Source: Mycocentrospora acerina
Lineage: Eukaryota > Ascomycota > Dothideomycetes > Pleosporales
DNA length: 64,000 nt
NCBI GenBank assembly: GCA_022701365.1
Contig: JAKUHH010000303.1
Coordinates: 1 to 64,000, forward strand
Reading direction: 5' to 3'
Shown: one piece after another, positions 12,953 to 23,032 of the stretch
Layout of the letters: the number at the start of each line of letters is the position of its first letter
Numbering within the stretch: position 1 is the first letter of the stretch
Notes under the pieces: model-generated
Seen by the model: the letters and a program-made list of their open reading frames with translations, nothing else
Database searches by the model: none
What the model was told of the DNA's origin: nothing
Position numbers and translations under genes: made by a program

Positions 12953-13348
12953 TGTAATGTTTACAATGTTACATCTTATTATTACTTTTAAGTTAACTAA
13001 CACTTATCTAATAGCTACCTAATTTATACTTGCCTTAGATAGTAACCCTAAGAAGGGATATATAAGGGGGCAGTCTGTGTAGCTTTATAGGGTAGTTTTT
13101 CTATATCCTTTTGTACAAGACCTATAGGTGTAGAGAATAGTATCTTTAGTTTACCCTCTAGTCCTAGCACTCCTATATGCCTAGTAGTAGACACTTTAGA
13201 CCCTATTTAGATCACTCTCTTATAACCTGCGTTGTTACATAGAGAATAGTATCTTTAGTATATCCTCTAGTCCTAGCACTCCTATATGCCTAGTAGTAGA
13301 CACTTCAGACCCTATTCGGATCACTCTCTTATAACCTGCGTTGATACA
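12953..13348 (+). repeat. Right LTR with a 109-bp tandem duplication
   Basis: Positions 12953-13239 match the left LTR end to end. Then 13240-13348 repeats the last 109 bp (13131-13239) with only a few differences and ends ATACA. The target-site duplication AAAGT follows directly. The duplicated end is therefore part of the element as it now sits. The second unit keeps some bases lost in the first (cttcaga against ctttaga, attcgga against atttaga). Confidence 0.85.
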
Positions 13349-13353
13349 AAAGT
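13349..13353. repeat. Target-site duplication AAAGT, right
   Basis: This matches 5843-5847 and abuts the end of the duplicated right LTR. Confidence 0.8.
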
Positions 13354-13372
13354 TGGTGTTTTTAATGTGCTG

Positions 13373-13386
13373 TTGTGAACGTTACA
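13373..13386 (-). repeat. Inverted copy of the LTR tip
   Basis: The 14 bases ttgtgaacgttaca are the exact reverse complement of the first 14 bases of the left LTR. They lie 20 bp outside the right target-site duplication and are too short to call a solo LTR. The remaining AT-rich sequence to 13706 shows no recognisable feature. Confidence 0.5.
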
Positions 13387-13706
13387 CTTAACAGAAGGCA
13401 ACTATAATTAGTAGATAAATATACAACCATCACTTCAGAAATTAAAATGATGTTTATTATTTACTATTTTGCGAATATAAAATGTTTTCTATTTAAACTT
13501 TGTAAGGAACCTTATATAAGATAAGTGTTCTTTTTTAAAATCTTTAGGTAAAGTTGCAGAATAATTTAAATACTTAAATTTCTTTAACTTTTCTTTGTTA
13601 GACCTATTTCCTTACTGTTCTTGTTTTTTCTTTACTTATCTACACTTCTACTATTTCTATTGTAAAGCCTCATTATTCCAGCTCCTTTTCTTCAACTAGA
13701 ACACGT

Positions 13707-13838
13707 CTACTATTTTACTAGGTTGCTAATACTCTAGTAAAGAGAGCCTAGTCTAAGAGGAAAGTCAACACTTTAGATACTAACGCATGCATAGATGTTA
13801 TTGTATTTAGTTAAGCTGATTTAATAGATTTATATTTT
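13707..13838 (+). repeat. Repeat copy B (about 135 bp)
   Basis: This is similar along its length to 5329-5468, in the same orientation, and marks the right edge of the AT-rich block. See copy A. Confidence 0.65.
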
Positions 13839-13879
13839 AAAAAAAAAGATGTACTATAATTATCTTTGTAAAGAAAATT

Positions 13880-15126
13880 AAGATATTGCGAGCGAAGTTT
13901 CGGAAACGGAATGTCTGTCATACGCAGTCCTATTCATAGTATCGCGTGCTGGCGCATGTAGATCACTCCAACTTCAAATTGGTCTGCTGAGAATCAGCTG
14001 CACTGAGATGGGTCTCGAAAATGTCCCATTGAATTCTATAGCCAAGAGTAAGCAGAACCGCTAGTACTATTGTCGTGGAGAAGTATTGGAGAAAGGAGGA
14101 AGGCGCTGACGTGATGTCTGAGAAGGCGACAAGAAGGAGTGACCAACACACCTCTCTTCCCTCGTGCCCCGAAGAAACCTCAAAGCAACGCAGATATAAT
14201 TCACTGCAGATCTCTACCCGTTGAGCATCGCGTCAAGAAATGCATCCATCGCGTCACGAGCAGAGCAAAGACGAAAATATCACGCATCGACGACCCATTT
14301 CGCTCATTGTCCGTCCCCTGTCCAAGTTCCCAACAACAACAAATGAGGAATCTTGGACACACGAAAATGCGGGAAACTAATTATAGTTCGCTGCAACCTC
14401 GACAAGTCTATGTTGTCAATGCAAGATTCTAATGGCTTCGCGGGGACGAACCAGAGAGCGTTGTTATCGATCGAGGCTGCATATTTGACAGACGACTGTT
14501 TGGTTCGGCTGCACGTTTCATGAAGATCGCCTGAATGGGCGGGGAATTGCAAGGGAAATGACATTTGATGTCGCCAGATGTTTCTACCGACTGCCTCGGG
14601 TGTGGAATCATGTCAGGAGGTATGAAACTTGCGTGGCGAGAAGCTGGCGCACGCAGCAGTGTTGAGCGACGTTTGCCTCTTTGGATTCCCGGTCACAGCT
14701 TCCATCGTTCCTCATCATGTGCCTTCCACACTCGGATGGGTTCAACATAAAATATCCACTCACCAGCGGCCACAACGGAAAGCAGCGCAACTGACGCGAC
14801 CGTGTGGTGGACTGCTATTCTCGGCACGGTGGACCTTTTCTTGGGGCATCACCCCTGCTAGTATGACTAGTGTGGGCATAGCGTGGTTGCTAGGACGGGG
14901 CGTGGAGGCCTACCCCTGGTCAATATTCCGGGGCGAAAGCAAGAGCAATAATAAAAGGACGCGTTCCCCTGGCGGCTGCTTACCTCTCCCACCCATCACC
15001 TCACCACACTCTGTCGTTACACTGTTGTTATACCTGGACGTTTGTTCACGACTATCGTTTTAATACAACCAAAAGAAATACCTGCATCTGTCCCACGTAA
15101 ATCCTAATCAATACATTACAAGCAAC
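13880..15126. other. Gene-free spacer next to the AT-rich block
   Basis: Composition is balanced here. Several short frames on both strands overlap each other and show no recognisable domain, signal peptide or consistent codon use. The last part is the promoter and 5' UTR of the GPI-protein gene. I see no RNA gene or repeat. Confidence 0.5.
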
Positions 15127-15757
15127 ATGCGCTCCTCCATCTTTGTCTCTGTTGCTGCTTTCGCTGGTGCCGCTATTGCCCAGTCGGTACGTTCAGCGCA
15201 TCCTGACATACGCCAGCAAAAAGACTGACAGCCCACAGTCGTCCATCGACCCTGCTCCTCAGACCAAGTACCTAACCCAGACCAACTCCCTGGGTGTGAT
15301 TACCGGTGGCCCTGCCGCCGCTACCTCGATCCCTTCGCAGCCTGCTGCCGACACCTCGATCCCTTCTCAGCCTGCTGTGGTCACTTCGCAGCCCGCTGTT
15401 GCCACTAACGTTGGTGTTCCGGCCTCCATTCCCGCCGTCGCCCCCGGCATTTGGACCATCCCCGTCCCCGCTGGTGGCAACAACACCAGCCTCCTGACAT
15501 ACATTGTCAGCGCCAACAACAGCACCACTGTTATCATTGGCGGTCCTGGTGTTACACCCTCCGCTTCCACCACTGGCTCTGGATCCGCTGCCTCAGCTAC
15601 CGGCTCCGGCTCCGGCTCTGCCACCAGGTCGGGATCCGCCTCCGGCTCTGCCACCGGCTCTAGTTCTCCTGCCAACTCGCAGGGTGCTGCCGCCAACGTC
15701 CAGGTTGCCGCAGGTAGCCTGCTTGGTTTCGGTGCGCTCATGGCCGCGTTCTTGTAA
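15127..15757 (+). CDS. GPI-anchored Ser/Ala/Gly-rich surface protein
   Basis: Two exons (15127-15186, 15239-15757) give 192 residues. The protein opens with a signal peptide (MRSSIFVSVAAFAGAAIAQS). A Pro/Ser/Ala region follows with repeats of TSIPSQPA, two N-glycosylation sequons (NNTS, NNST), a Gly/Ser/Ala/Thr-rich stalk, and a hydrophobic C-terminus (LLGFGALMAAFL) of the GPI-signal type. The 52-nt intron has donor gtacgt and acceptor cccacag; a branch-like ctgac lies inside. The start was chosen because it gives a clean signal peptide joined in frame. Many fungal cell-wall or extracellular-matrix proteins look like this, and a specific role cannot be told. Codon use is C-rich at third positions, unlike the neighbouring AT-rich block. 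Confidence 0.85.
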
Positions 15758-16158
15758 GCGTAGTCAGAGAAAACTCTTGGTGTTGCACTTGGAGATCACG
15801 GCACAAACACATCGTGCACTCGTGTCGCGTGCCATTGTGTGTAGAAATTTTGGTGGTTGGGCCATGAATAGGCTGGATTGTTTTGCTAGTGATGCTGTAT
15901 AGGGCATCATTGCCCTGTCTCTAAGATACCTTGAAATCGCATCTCATTTTTTGTTCAGCGCTCTGTCGGGCCGAGATGATTAAGAACGAAGTAGGATTGG
16001 AAGTAATAGTCTGAGCAGATGCTCCTTAGTTAATCGAACGAAGAAGTGAAAATGTCATTTTTCACGACATTTGCTTGCGTTGTGGGTCTTCGGTGTTGTG
16101 ACGTTTGAAGTTCCTCCACACCCCGCCAAACATCCATCTACCCTTCACCTTGTGCAGT
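15758..16158. other. Intergenic spacer
   Basis: This contains the 3' UTR of the GPI-protein gene and the promoter of the following formamidase gene. No further feature was seen. Confidence 0.5.
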
Positions 16159-17243
16159 ATGTTCGCCGACGCCGACACCAGCGATGCTTCCGTTTATCCT
16201 AAACACATCTCTTCAATCCCCTACAGCGACTCTCAAGATCGTCTACAGACGTATGATGTGTGGCTACCTCAGCCACTTGAACAGTCAGACCCTGAGAACT
16301 CGATATGGATAGTGTACGTATCTGCTCCCATCATCTCCTGCAAGACGTTACATTTATCAGCATCCTCTCTCGAAACCTACCAACAGCGCATCATTAACAC
16401 TAGAATTCCCGCAGCTACATCCACGGCGGCGCCTGGCGCGATCCCACCCAAGACGCCCTATGCGCTGAACCCACAATTCAGCACCTCGTCTCCTCTTCCT
16501 CTTCCTCCTCCACCCCCCTTTCCATCGCCGGCATCGCCTCCCTAAACTACCGTCTCTCTCCCTACTCCAATCACCCTACACTCTCCAGCTCCCCATCCGA
16601 CCCCTCCCGCAGTGCCCTCCACCCTACCCATGTCCGCGACGTCACCCAGGCCATCCAACACCTCACTCGTACCTACGCCATCAAGCGCTGGTTAGGCGTA
16701 GGTCATTCCTGCGGTGCAACCCTCCTCCTACAACACGTTTCGCGCATTGGCCTACCACCCCTCTCCACTTCCACTTCCAATGGCACGCCAACCCCCGGCC
16801 CAGAATCCCTCATCCTCATCGCAGGAATCTATTCCCTCCCCCTGCTCCTCGCAAACCATCTTCCCCCCTCCTGCCCCGCCCCCATCTCCGCCATCTACGC
16901 GTCCTTTGTCGCCGGCGCCTTCAGCGCAGATACATCCACCTACCTCGCTGCGTCCCCTGTTGCGGGGAAATACTCGCCGCAGATCTGGCCGGAAGGACGC
17001 CTTATGATCCTTGCGCACAGCCATCAGGATGAGCTGATTGAGAGGGCGCAGAGGGATGTCATGTGTGTTGCGCTGGATCGGGAGGGGTGGGGGATTGTCA
17101 TGGAGGACGGGGATGAGGAGAGGGAGCAGGGAGAAAGAGTTTTGGAGGTTAGGGATTTGAAGGGTGGGCATGATTGGATTTGGGAGGATGGGGAACAGAT
17201 TGCAAAGTTGGTTAGGGAGGCAGTACAGAGATTGTTGGGGTGA
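16159..17243 (+). CDS. BNA7: Kynurenine formamidase (arylformamidase), alpha/beta hydrolase
   Basis: Two exons (16159-16313, 16415-17243) give 327 residues. The enzyme hydrolyses N-formylkynurenine to kynurenine and formate in the tryptophan-to-NAD pathway, normally in the cytosol. Visible motifs are the oxyanion-hole HGGAW at residues 55-59, the nucleophile elbow GHSCGA with Ser150, and a C-terminal GGHDWIW whose His304 is the likely catalytic His. The 101-nt intron (gtacgt..cccgcag) splits a Val codon just before YIHGGAW, and splicing restores the motif. The CDS contains a poly-Ser stretch near residue 80. The gene is convergent with the stomatin-like gene. The family call is secure; the substrate is inferred from similarity to fungal Bna7. 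Confidence 0.85.
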
Positions 17244-17574
17244 CAAGTTGGGGTTGCTGGGTATGGCTATGTTGTTGGTGATTTGATTTGTTGACATGTT
17301 TGATGGAGGTGTTGAGGTGGCTTGGGTGATCACATTCATCTCTACTGACACACGAGAGCGGAGTTGTTCAACGTCTAATATCTCAAGACAGAAAGAGGAT
17401 ATACATTTCAATGACTCGCTTGCTTTTGGATAATATACCCAAGGAACCCGGTGCTTGCATTACGCTCGCTAGTGATACAGCATGGTATAATGTACAATCC
17501 AGGCATATCCTGTTCAATGCTCCATATATTATGGCAGACCATGCAACCAACATTCTCGTGCACTCCCTACATGT
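17244..17574. terminator. Convergent 3' ends of BNA7 and the stomatin-like gene
   Basis: The 331 bp lie between two stop codons facing each other, so both transcripts must end here. No distinct poly(A) signal was resolved. Confidence 0.4.
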
Positions 17575-18900
17575 CTACCTCTTGCTTAGCCTCTGGTCCA
17601 TGATCTTGTTGATTTCGTCATGTACTCCGCCAATTTTGCTCTCGCTTTCCAAAGCCGCATTCTTCTTGCTAGCTTGTGCGTTTTGGCTTCCACTCTCTAC
17701 CATTCTTGTCGCAATGTTTTTGGCTGACGCGTCGTTCACCTTACCGTATACTGCCATGGCGCTAGCGATCATGCTGCCGATATCTCCAACATTGCCAGGT
17801 ACAATGACGCTTGTGCCCTCCTTAGCCAGGTTTGCAAAGGCGTCGACGTACTTCTCAGCAACGGAAAGAGAAACAGCGCTCTGAGCAGCACCTTCTCCTT
17901 TTGCGATCGCCTGTGCAACAGCGTCAATACCAGTTGCAGTGGCCTGGGCCTTGAGCAAGATAGCCTCCGCCTCTCCGTTTGCCATGTTGATTTGCTCAGC
18001 TCTTAGAGCCTCAGATGCCAAGATGACAGACTGCTTCTTTCCTTCAGCAATGTTGATGGCAGATTGCCTCTGACCCTCGGACTCCAAGATCTCGGCACGT
18101 TTTGAGCGCTCAGCGGTGACTTGGCGGTGCATGGCCTCGACGACGGGTTCTGGTGCGTGAATATCGCGGATCTCGTAACGCAAGCAAGTTACACCCCAGT
18201 CCTGGGCTGCCTCGTTGATGGCGGCGGTAATGTTTGCGTTCAGGTTGGCGCGCTCCTTCAGGACGTGGTCGAGCGAGAGCTGACCGATTTCGGATCGCAT
18301 TGTCGTTTGGGCAAGCTGGGAGATGGCATACTCGGCATCCTCGACGCCATAGCTATGAATTATCAGCATAAAGCTCCGTTTCGTCGCTACTCCGCGTTGA
18401 AGAGCCTACCTCGCCTTGTATGCGTCGAACACCCTTGTGTACAACACGCCGTCAAGCTCCAGGGTCACGTTGTCCGCTGTAATGGCGCTCTGGCTTGGGA
18501 TCTCCAACGCATTCTCTTTCAAGCTCTTCACATAGGCTATCCTGTCAATGAAGGGGATCAGGACGGCAAGACCAGGCTCCAATATGCGGTTGAACTTTCC
18601 CATGCGCTCGACGATCCATGCTGTCTGCTGTGGCACAAAGCGGATGACTGTGTTTGCTGGGAGGCGTTTGTGTGAAGACGAGAAATATGCGGGAGGTCCG
18701 GATTGTGAATTGCCGAGCGACGAGAAAATGCTCCCAGGGTTCGTGGCGGAGGCCGACTGCGAGTTGAGCTGCGTGAAGCTGCGAACCGACGAGGTGCTCA
18801 AGGCAGCAGTGAGTGGCGATGTTCTTGAGAGAACGACCGATCTTGTAGTTCGTAGTAAGCTGGAAGCCGTGGAGGCTGCCAGTCGAGTGTGCGGCGCCAT
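17575..18900 (-). CDS. Stomatin-like protein 2, mitochondrial (SPFH/band 7)
   Basis: Two exons on the minus strand (18410-18900, 17575-18352) give 422 residues. The first ~80 residues are Ser/Arg/Thr-rich without acidic residues, as in a mitochondrial presequence. The SPFH domain follows, from ANTVIRFVPQQTAWIVERMG through LELDGVLYTRVFDAYKASYGVEDAEYA to the Ala/Glu-rich helix with RAEILESEGQRQSAINIAEG. The 57-nt intron (gtaggc..ttcatag) splits the Ser codon of KASYGVED. The length fits SLP-2 proteins, which scaffold inner-membrane cardiolipin domains and respiratory complexes. The partners here are inferred from the family. The first ATG of the frame was taken as start. Confidence 0.9.
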
Positions 18901-19996
18901 TGTGAAGGTTATGAAGTGATGACGGACACGACATGCTCTAACAACCTCATCGGTTATATCAGGAAGGAACCTCCGACCGCCACATTACATAAGCATACGT
19001 TCTCATCCCTCCAAATTGTATTGGTGTTCCATTTTCACGACACAATAGTGACTACGTTTAAAAGCTATTCCTGTATCATACAGAGGTTCTATTTAGAGAG
19101 TCATAGGTGAATCTACATCTATGTGCATCTTGTAGGGTTGAGAGTACGAGTAACATACGCTTGAATACGCCATTGGTTGCTCGTAGTGGTGAACTATCAC
19201 CTAATTGCTCAGCGTAACAAGCAGTAAAACAAACGTGACATAGTTTTTACTTCAGTTTAATTTTAATTCGCTTAATTGAAATTCATAAGTTAACCACATC
19301 CAAGTAAAACTAATGAAGCATGATAATTCGACCTGGTAAAGACCTGGAAAGCAATCATCTATCGAAAGAGATTTTACGTGAATGATTTTCATACTCGCAA
19401 AGGCGTCTTGTGTTAAACTATCTTGCGTACCACCGAAGTATTGTATCAACTACAAGTCAGTCAACCTTTCTGAGCTGATAGCCTCTCTCCGTTGTTACAG
19501 TCGCGCCGTAAGACAGGTTCTTGTTGTTTTCGTCTACTGTTTGCCAATACACCCCATTTCCACATGCTCTAAATTATTTTATTGAAGGTTATTTGCCTGA
19601 GTTCCCGAGTAAATCTACAATTTCAAGCGAGGATAACAACCACGAGCTTTTATCGGTTCATTTTTTCTTTTTGCAAAATCAGGAGGTAGACGCACGTGGT
19701 ATCATATCATTGCTTCATACTATCTACAAGCCATATTATTAAAGCCGGATTTCATCATGATTATGATCGTAATCGTCAACGTCGTGATGTCATAGTCGTA
19801 TCGCCCTTAGAAGGGAAGAGGTATCATCGCTAAGAAATATTCCTGAAAACCGACGTCATCAAACCCATTAAGCCTCTGTCAAATATTGCCCCTCTTAGCT
19901 TTTGAAGGATCATCTAACTTCTCAAAAGCAAATCATTACTGCGATTTCATGAGGTCGCATATAGTGCACTGGTTGAGCGTATTGCAAGGAGAACTC
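18901..19996. other. AT-leaning intergenic spacer
   Basis: This covers the promoter of the stomatin-like gene and the 3' side of the FAD oxidoreductase gene. Short frames overlap without recognisable domains. No repeat or RNA gene was identified. Confidence 0.45.
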
Positions 19997-21565
19997 TTAA
20001 AAATAAGAATCAACAACGTCCTGTCCACTGCGGATTGCCCACTCGACAATCTCCATACCACTGAGTCCACTGGCCCAATAGCTCTTCTTGTGGCCCTGTA
20101 TTTGGTTCAATTTCAAATATGCACCATCCCTCAGTGGCTGGCCGTTAAAATGCGGCATGTAGTCCCATTTCATAAACGCCTTGACATCGCACTGAGTCAC
20201 AGGCTCAGGCGGCTCTGTTGCGTTGCGAGGGTCCTTGTTAATCTTGGACATGCTATCGATGAGTAGTTGACGCGCCTCTTCCTCTGACTGATGTTTGTAG
20301 GGACCCCAGGACCAAGCTATCGAGACATTGGATTGCTTGTTAAGGTGAAGGACTGCCATTGCTTGACCGTCGTTGGGAGGCGGGATGGCGCGGGAGCTGC
20401 TGTTGGCAATGTAGGATACTCCGAAAGGGAGATCAAATTCGACTGCTGCAGAGGAATACTGGTGCGTGGTCACGTTTGAAAAAAGGTCGTACTCTTCCTG
20501 AGAAAGATCCACGCCTGCCTTCTTCAGGTTATCGATGTTTGGTGGAAATGCGAAAATGACTGACGAGCAGCTCTGCGTGCAGGTTTTGTTGCCAGGTTTG
20601 GTGTACTTCACCACCGCAGTGTCTCCACAGCGATCCACGCCGCGAACCTCCGTTGAGGTGTGAATTTTAGTTTTAGTGAGTTGATTCTTTGTCCATTCAA
20701 CGAACATTTTGTGGAAGTCCATGTAGTACACCTCATGGAAACCAACAAAAGCAGTCAGAATATCTGGAGTAAAGTACTGGAGAATGTAGAGCTAATCGCA
20801 CGTCAGCGCCAACACATCAATCGAGTTCACACTCTTTACATACCGCTGGGACAATATTGATATCACCGTATCCATAGAGCGCAACTGGATTCACAAGGAC
20901 AATCGGGAGGGCTGTGAAATTGTTCTGGCGAAACCATTGCGATCCGGAAAGCGTAAACTCGGCAGGCACTCCGTTCTATTCCCACGTTAGCCCACCAGCC
21001 TCGCAGACCAATTGCGCAGATCGTGAACCTTGTAATTGACGGCGCTGATTGGACGGAATCGCTGATTCCATAAAGTGGCATATCGCGGTATTTCAGCTTG
21101 AAGAGCTGCCGAAAATATAAGAGGTGTGGGCGGAGCTTGGTCGATTGCACCGGAAACATAATCGTAACGAAACGATGTACGCGCGCCTGCGAGGTAGAAA
21201 GGTTCGCTAGTGACATTGGTCTGGTTGATAACCTTTAGAGTTTCAGGATAGCTAACGTTGGAGAAAAAGGCAGCGCCGAGTGGGTGGAAGATGCCTCTAA
21301 GTGGACAATTAGCCGCGAATAAAGTGCACATGCCCTGAAACACCTACTGATCATCATACCAGGCCTGGCATTTGCCGCCGACTTCTGCTTGCTCGTCGAA
21401 GATGACGGCTTGGATGCCCTTTTGCTCGAGTCTGCCTGCTGCTGACAAGCCTGCTGGGCCGGCACCAATGATGCAGACCGGAGGCTGTTTGGGGGGGCCT
21501 CGATGAGGCGCAGCTGATGTTGTTAGTAAGTGAAGCGCCAACAACAATACTGCAAGTGACGGCAT
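19997..21565 (-). CDS. Secreted FAD-dependent oxidoreductase (amine-oxidase-like)
   Basis: Four minus-strand exons (21348-21565, 21029-21296, 20844-20975, 19997-20791) give 470 residues. A signal peptide (MPSLAVLLLALHLLTTSAAP) precedes a Rossmann dinucleotide site CIIGAGPAGLSAAGRLEQKG and EVGGKC. Later segments are NPVALYGYGDINIVPALYIL, YFTPDILTAFVG and a C-terminal YWASGLSGMEIVEWAIRSGQ of the FAD-binding type. Several N-glycosylation sequons fit secretion. Introns are 51, 53 and 52 nt. The second has a weak donor (gttcac) but is the only splice found that joins NYK to NGVPAEF in frame. The substrate is unknown. The gene lies in a sparse, accessory-looking region. Confidence 0.8.
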
Positions 21566-23032
21566 TGCAGACGGTTGTGTAATGTTTGGTAGAGTTACAG
21601 AAGATACGAGCGAGTACTTGCGTCTATATAATAACAGCGCTCGGTCCGCATTGCGCTTTCCCGCTGACAAGTGAAGGTGAAGGCAAAGTGCCTCCCGCTG
21701 CACGGTGCGTTGGCGGGAATGAAAGACTAATGATCAGTCCGGGTCGCCATCTCCACGCCAACTTGAGCTTTTCAGCCTCAATTGAGCCAGCTAGGGATGG
21801 CTGTTAGGGAGTGTTCAAGGATTGCAATAGCTGGCTGAGCGCATAGGCCACTCTTCTCTCGATCCTGCAGGAACGGTTGTCTGCTAAACAGCAGCAACAG
21901 CCTTGTCTCGGGTGACATCCTGTCAACACCCTTCCCAGCACCTTGCAAAAATGTTCAGCGCATAGGGACCGGCATCCGGCAGTGCCATTGATTTTCTGCG
22001 AGGCGGTCAGAGCTGTCTGCACCGGGATGTCATGCTGCATGTCCGCGTACCCATGGTATGTACTACTCGACGCGCGTGCGCCACCAGCCAGGCATCGATT
22101 GGTGCCGAGGCTAGCCAGCAGCTCCAGCCCTACCCCACGCCTGGTTTGAGCTGCTCAGCAACCCACGGCTCCGGGTAGTCCGCATGCCTGAAAAGCTCAC
22201 CCCGCCCAAGGCTGGGGTCGCAAGATCAACAGCATGACGCGCGCGTACTTTGTTCGAAAGTAAGTCTTCAACAGGGACTATGCAGCCTTGCGATTCCAGG
22301 CACACGAAACCAAGGCCGCATCAGACTGGAGGCATCCTTGCTCTACACTGGCCATCCAGACGTGATAGTGACAGCGTTGCCATAGACGAAATTGCGACAA
22401 GGAACACAGACTTCAGAAAATGACGTCGTCCAACGGGAGGAAGAAAGTGACATCGGAACGCACAGACGAAATGAAAAGTACGAGTCGATATGAGAAAGCT
22501 GCAACACCAATGCACAACCATTATGTCATTCATCCACCTCGGCGACCTACCCGCGGCAGACTGTCGAAGGATATTACCCAAGTCGTTTCAGTCACCGTCA
22601 ACACCCTCGACTGGCGCCGAGTGATGAATTGTGTGTAAGCTGACTTGTGAGGAACATGGTTCCAATTCCACAGATGGCAACTACAACTCGAACGTAACCC
22701 GTCGATGCGATGAATATATGTAAAGACAAGTGATGAAGGACACAATGAGGAGACATGATGCATTTCCTGCTACCCTACCTAAACGCCTTCGCTAACCACT
22801 AAAGAGAAAAGAAATGGCTTAAAGAGCCATGAAAAAGATCGGAGCGAATTGTTAAATTCAGAGGTCCGCCACCTGGGTATGCCTGAGAAGCAGTAAAGAA
22901 CAGATCGAAATTTTTGGTGTGGGGGAATGATCCATACTTCTACATATTATGAAGCACTCGATCTAGACGCTCATCAAATAGAGGAAGAAGAGAAGAAGAA
23001 GAAAAGGAAGAAGAAGAAAGAGTACTGCACAA
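21566..23032. other. Gene-free spacer with an AAG-rich tract
   Basis: This is the promoter side of the FAD oxidoreductase gene and the 3' side of the rhodopsin-domain gene. Short overlapping frames on both strands show no domain. A purine (AAG/GAA) tract lies at 22981-23020, directly after the rhodopsin-domain stop codon. Nothing else was recognised. Confidence 0.45.

Larger units (their letters stand above)
5848..13348 (+). mobile_element. Complete, RIP-inactivated Ty3/gypsy LTR retrotransposon
   Basis: A 7.5-kb element with matching LTRs (5848-6137 and 12953-13348), a polypurine tract (12937-12952) and a 5-bp target-site duplication. Pol order is reverse transcriptase, RNase H, integrase, which defines Ty3/gypsy rather than Ty1/copia. 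A probable chromo-like segment follows the integrase. All frames are broken by TAA/TAG. Between pol and the right LTR are about 1.5 kb holding an antisense reading frame and a low-complexity tract. No primer-binding site could be recognised after the left LTR. Confidence 0.9.
1..13880. other. AT-rich, RIP-like transposon compartment
   Basis: The whole stretch is dominated by A and T, TpA steps are very common, and no reading frame exceeds 73 codons. Conserved transposon protein motifs can still be read if TAA/TAG codons are read through, which is what C-to-T and G-to-A mutation of CAA, CAG and TGG codons would leave. The base composition changes abruptly to roughly balanced at about 13,880. 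RIP and AT-rich isochores are known from Dothideomycetes. That RIP made this block is inferred from the mutation pattern, most directly from comparing the two LTRs of the gypsy element. Confidence 0.85.

Noticed and set aside
14139..15063. Several 60-144 codon frames on both strands
   Set aside because: They overlap one another, lack splice-supported extensions or domains, and lie in the promoter region of the GPI-protein gene.
16752..17411. 219-codon minus-strand frame
   Set aside because: Overlaps the kynurenine formamidase exon that carries the catalytic Ser and His; no domain of its own.
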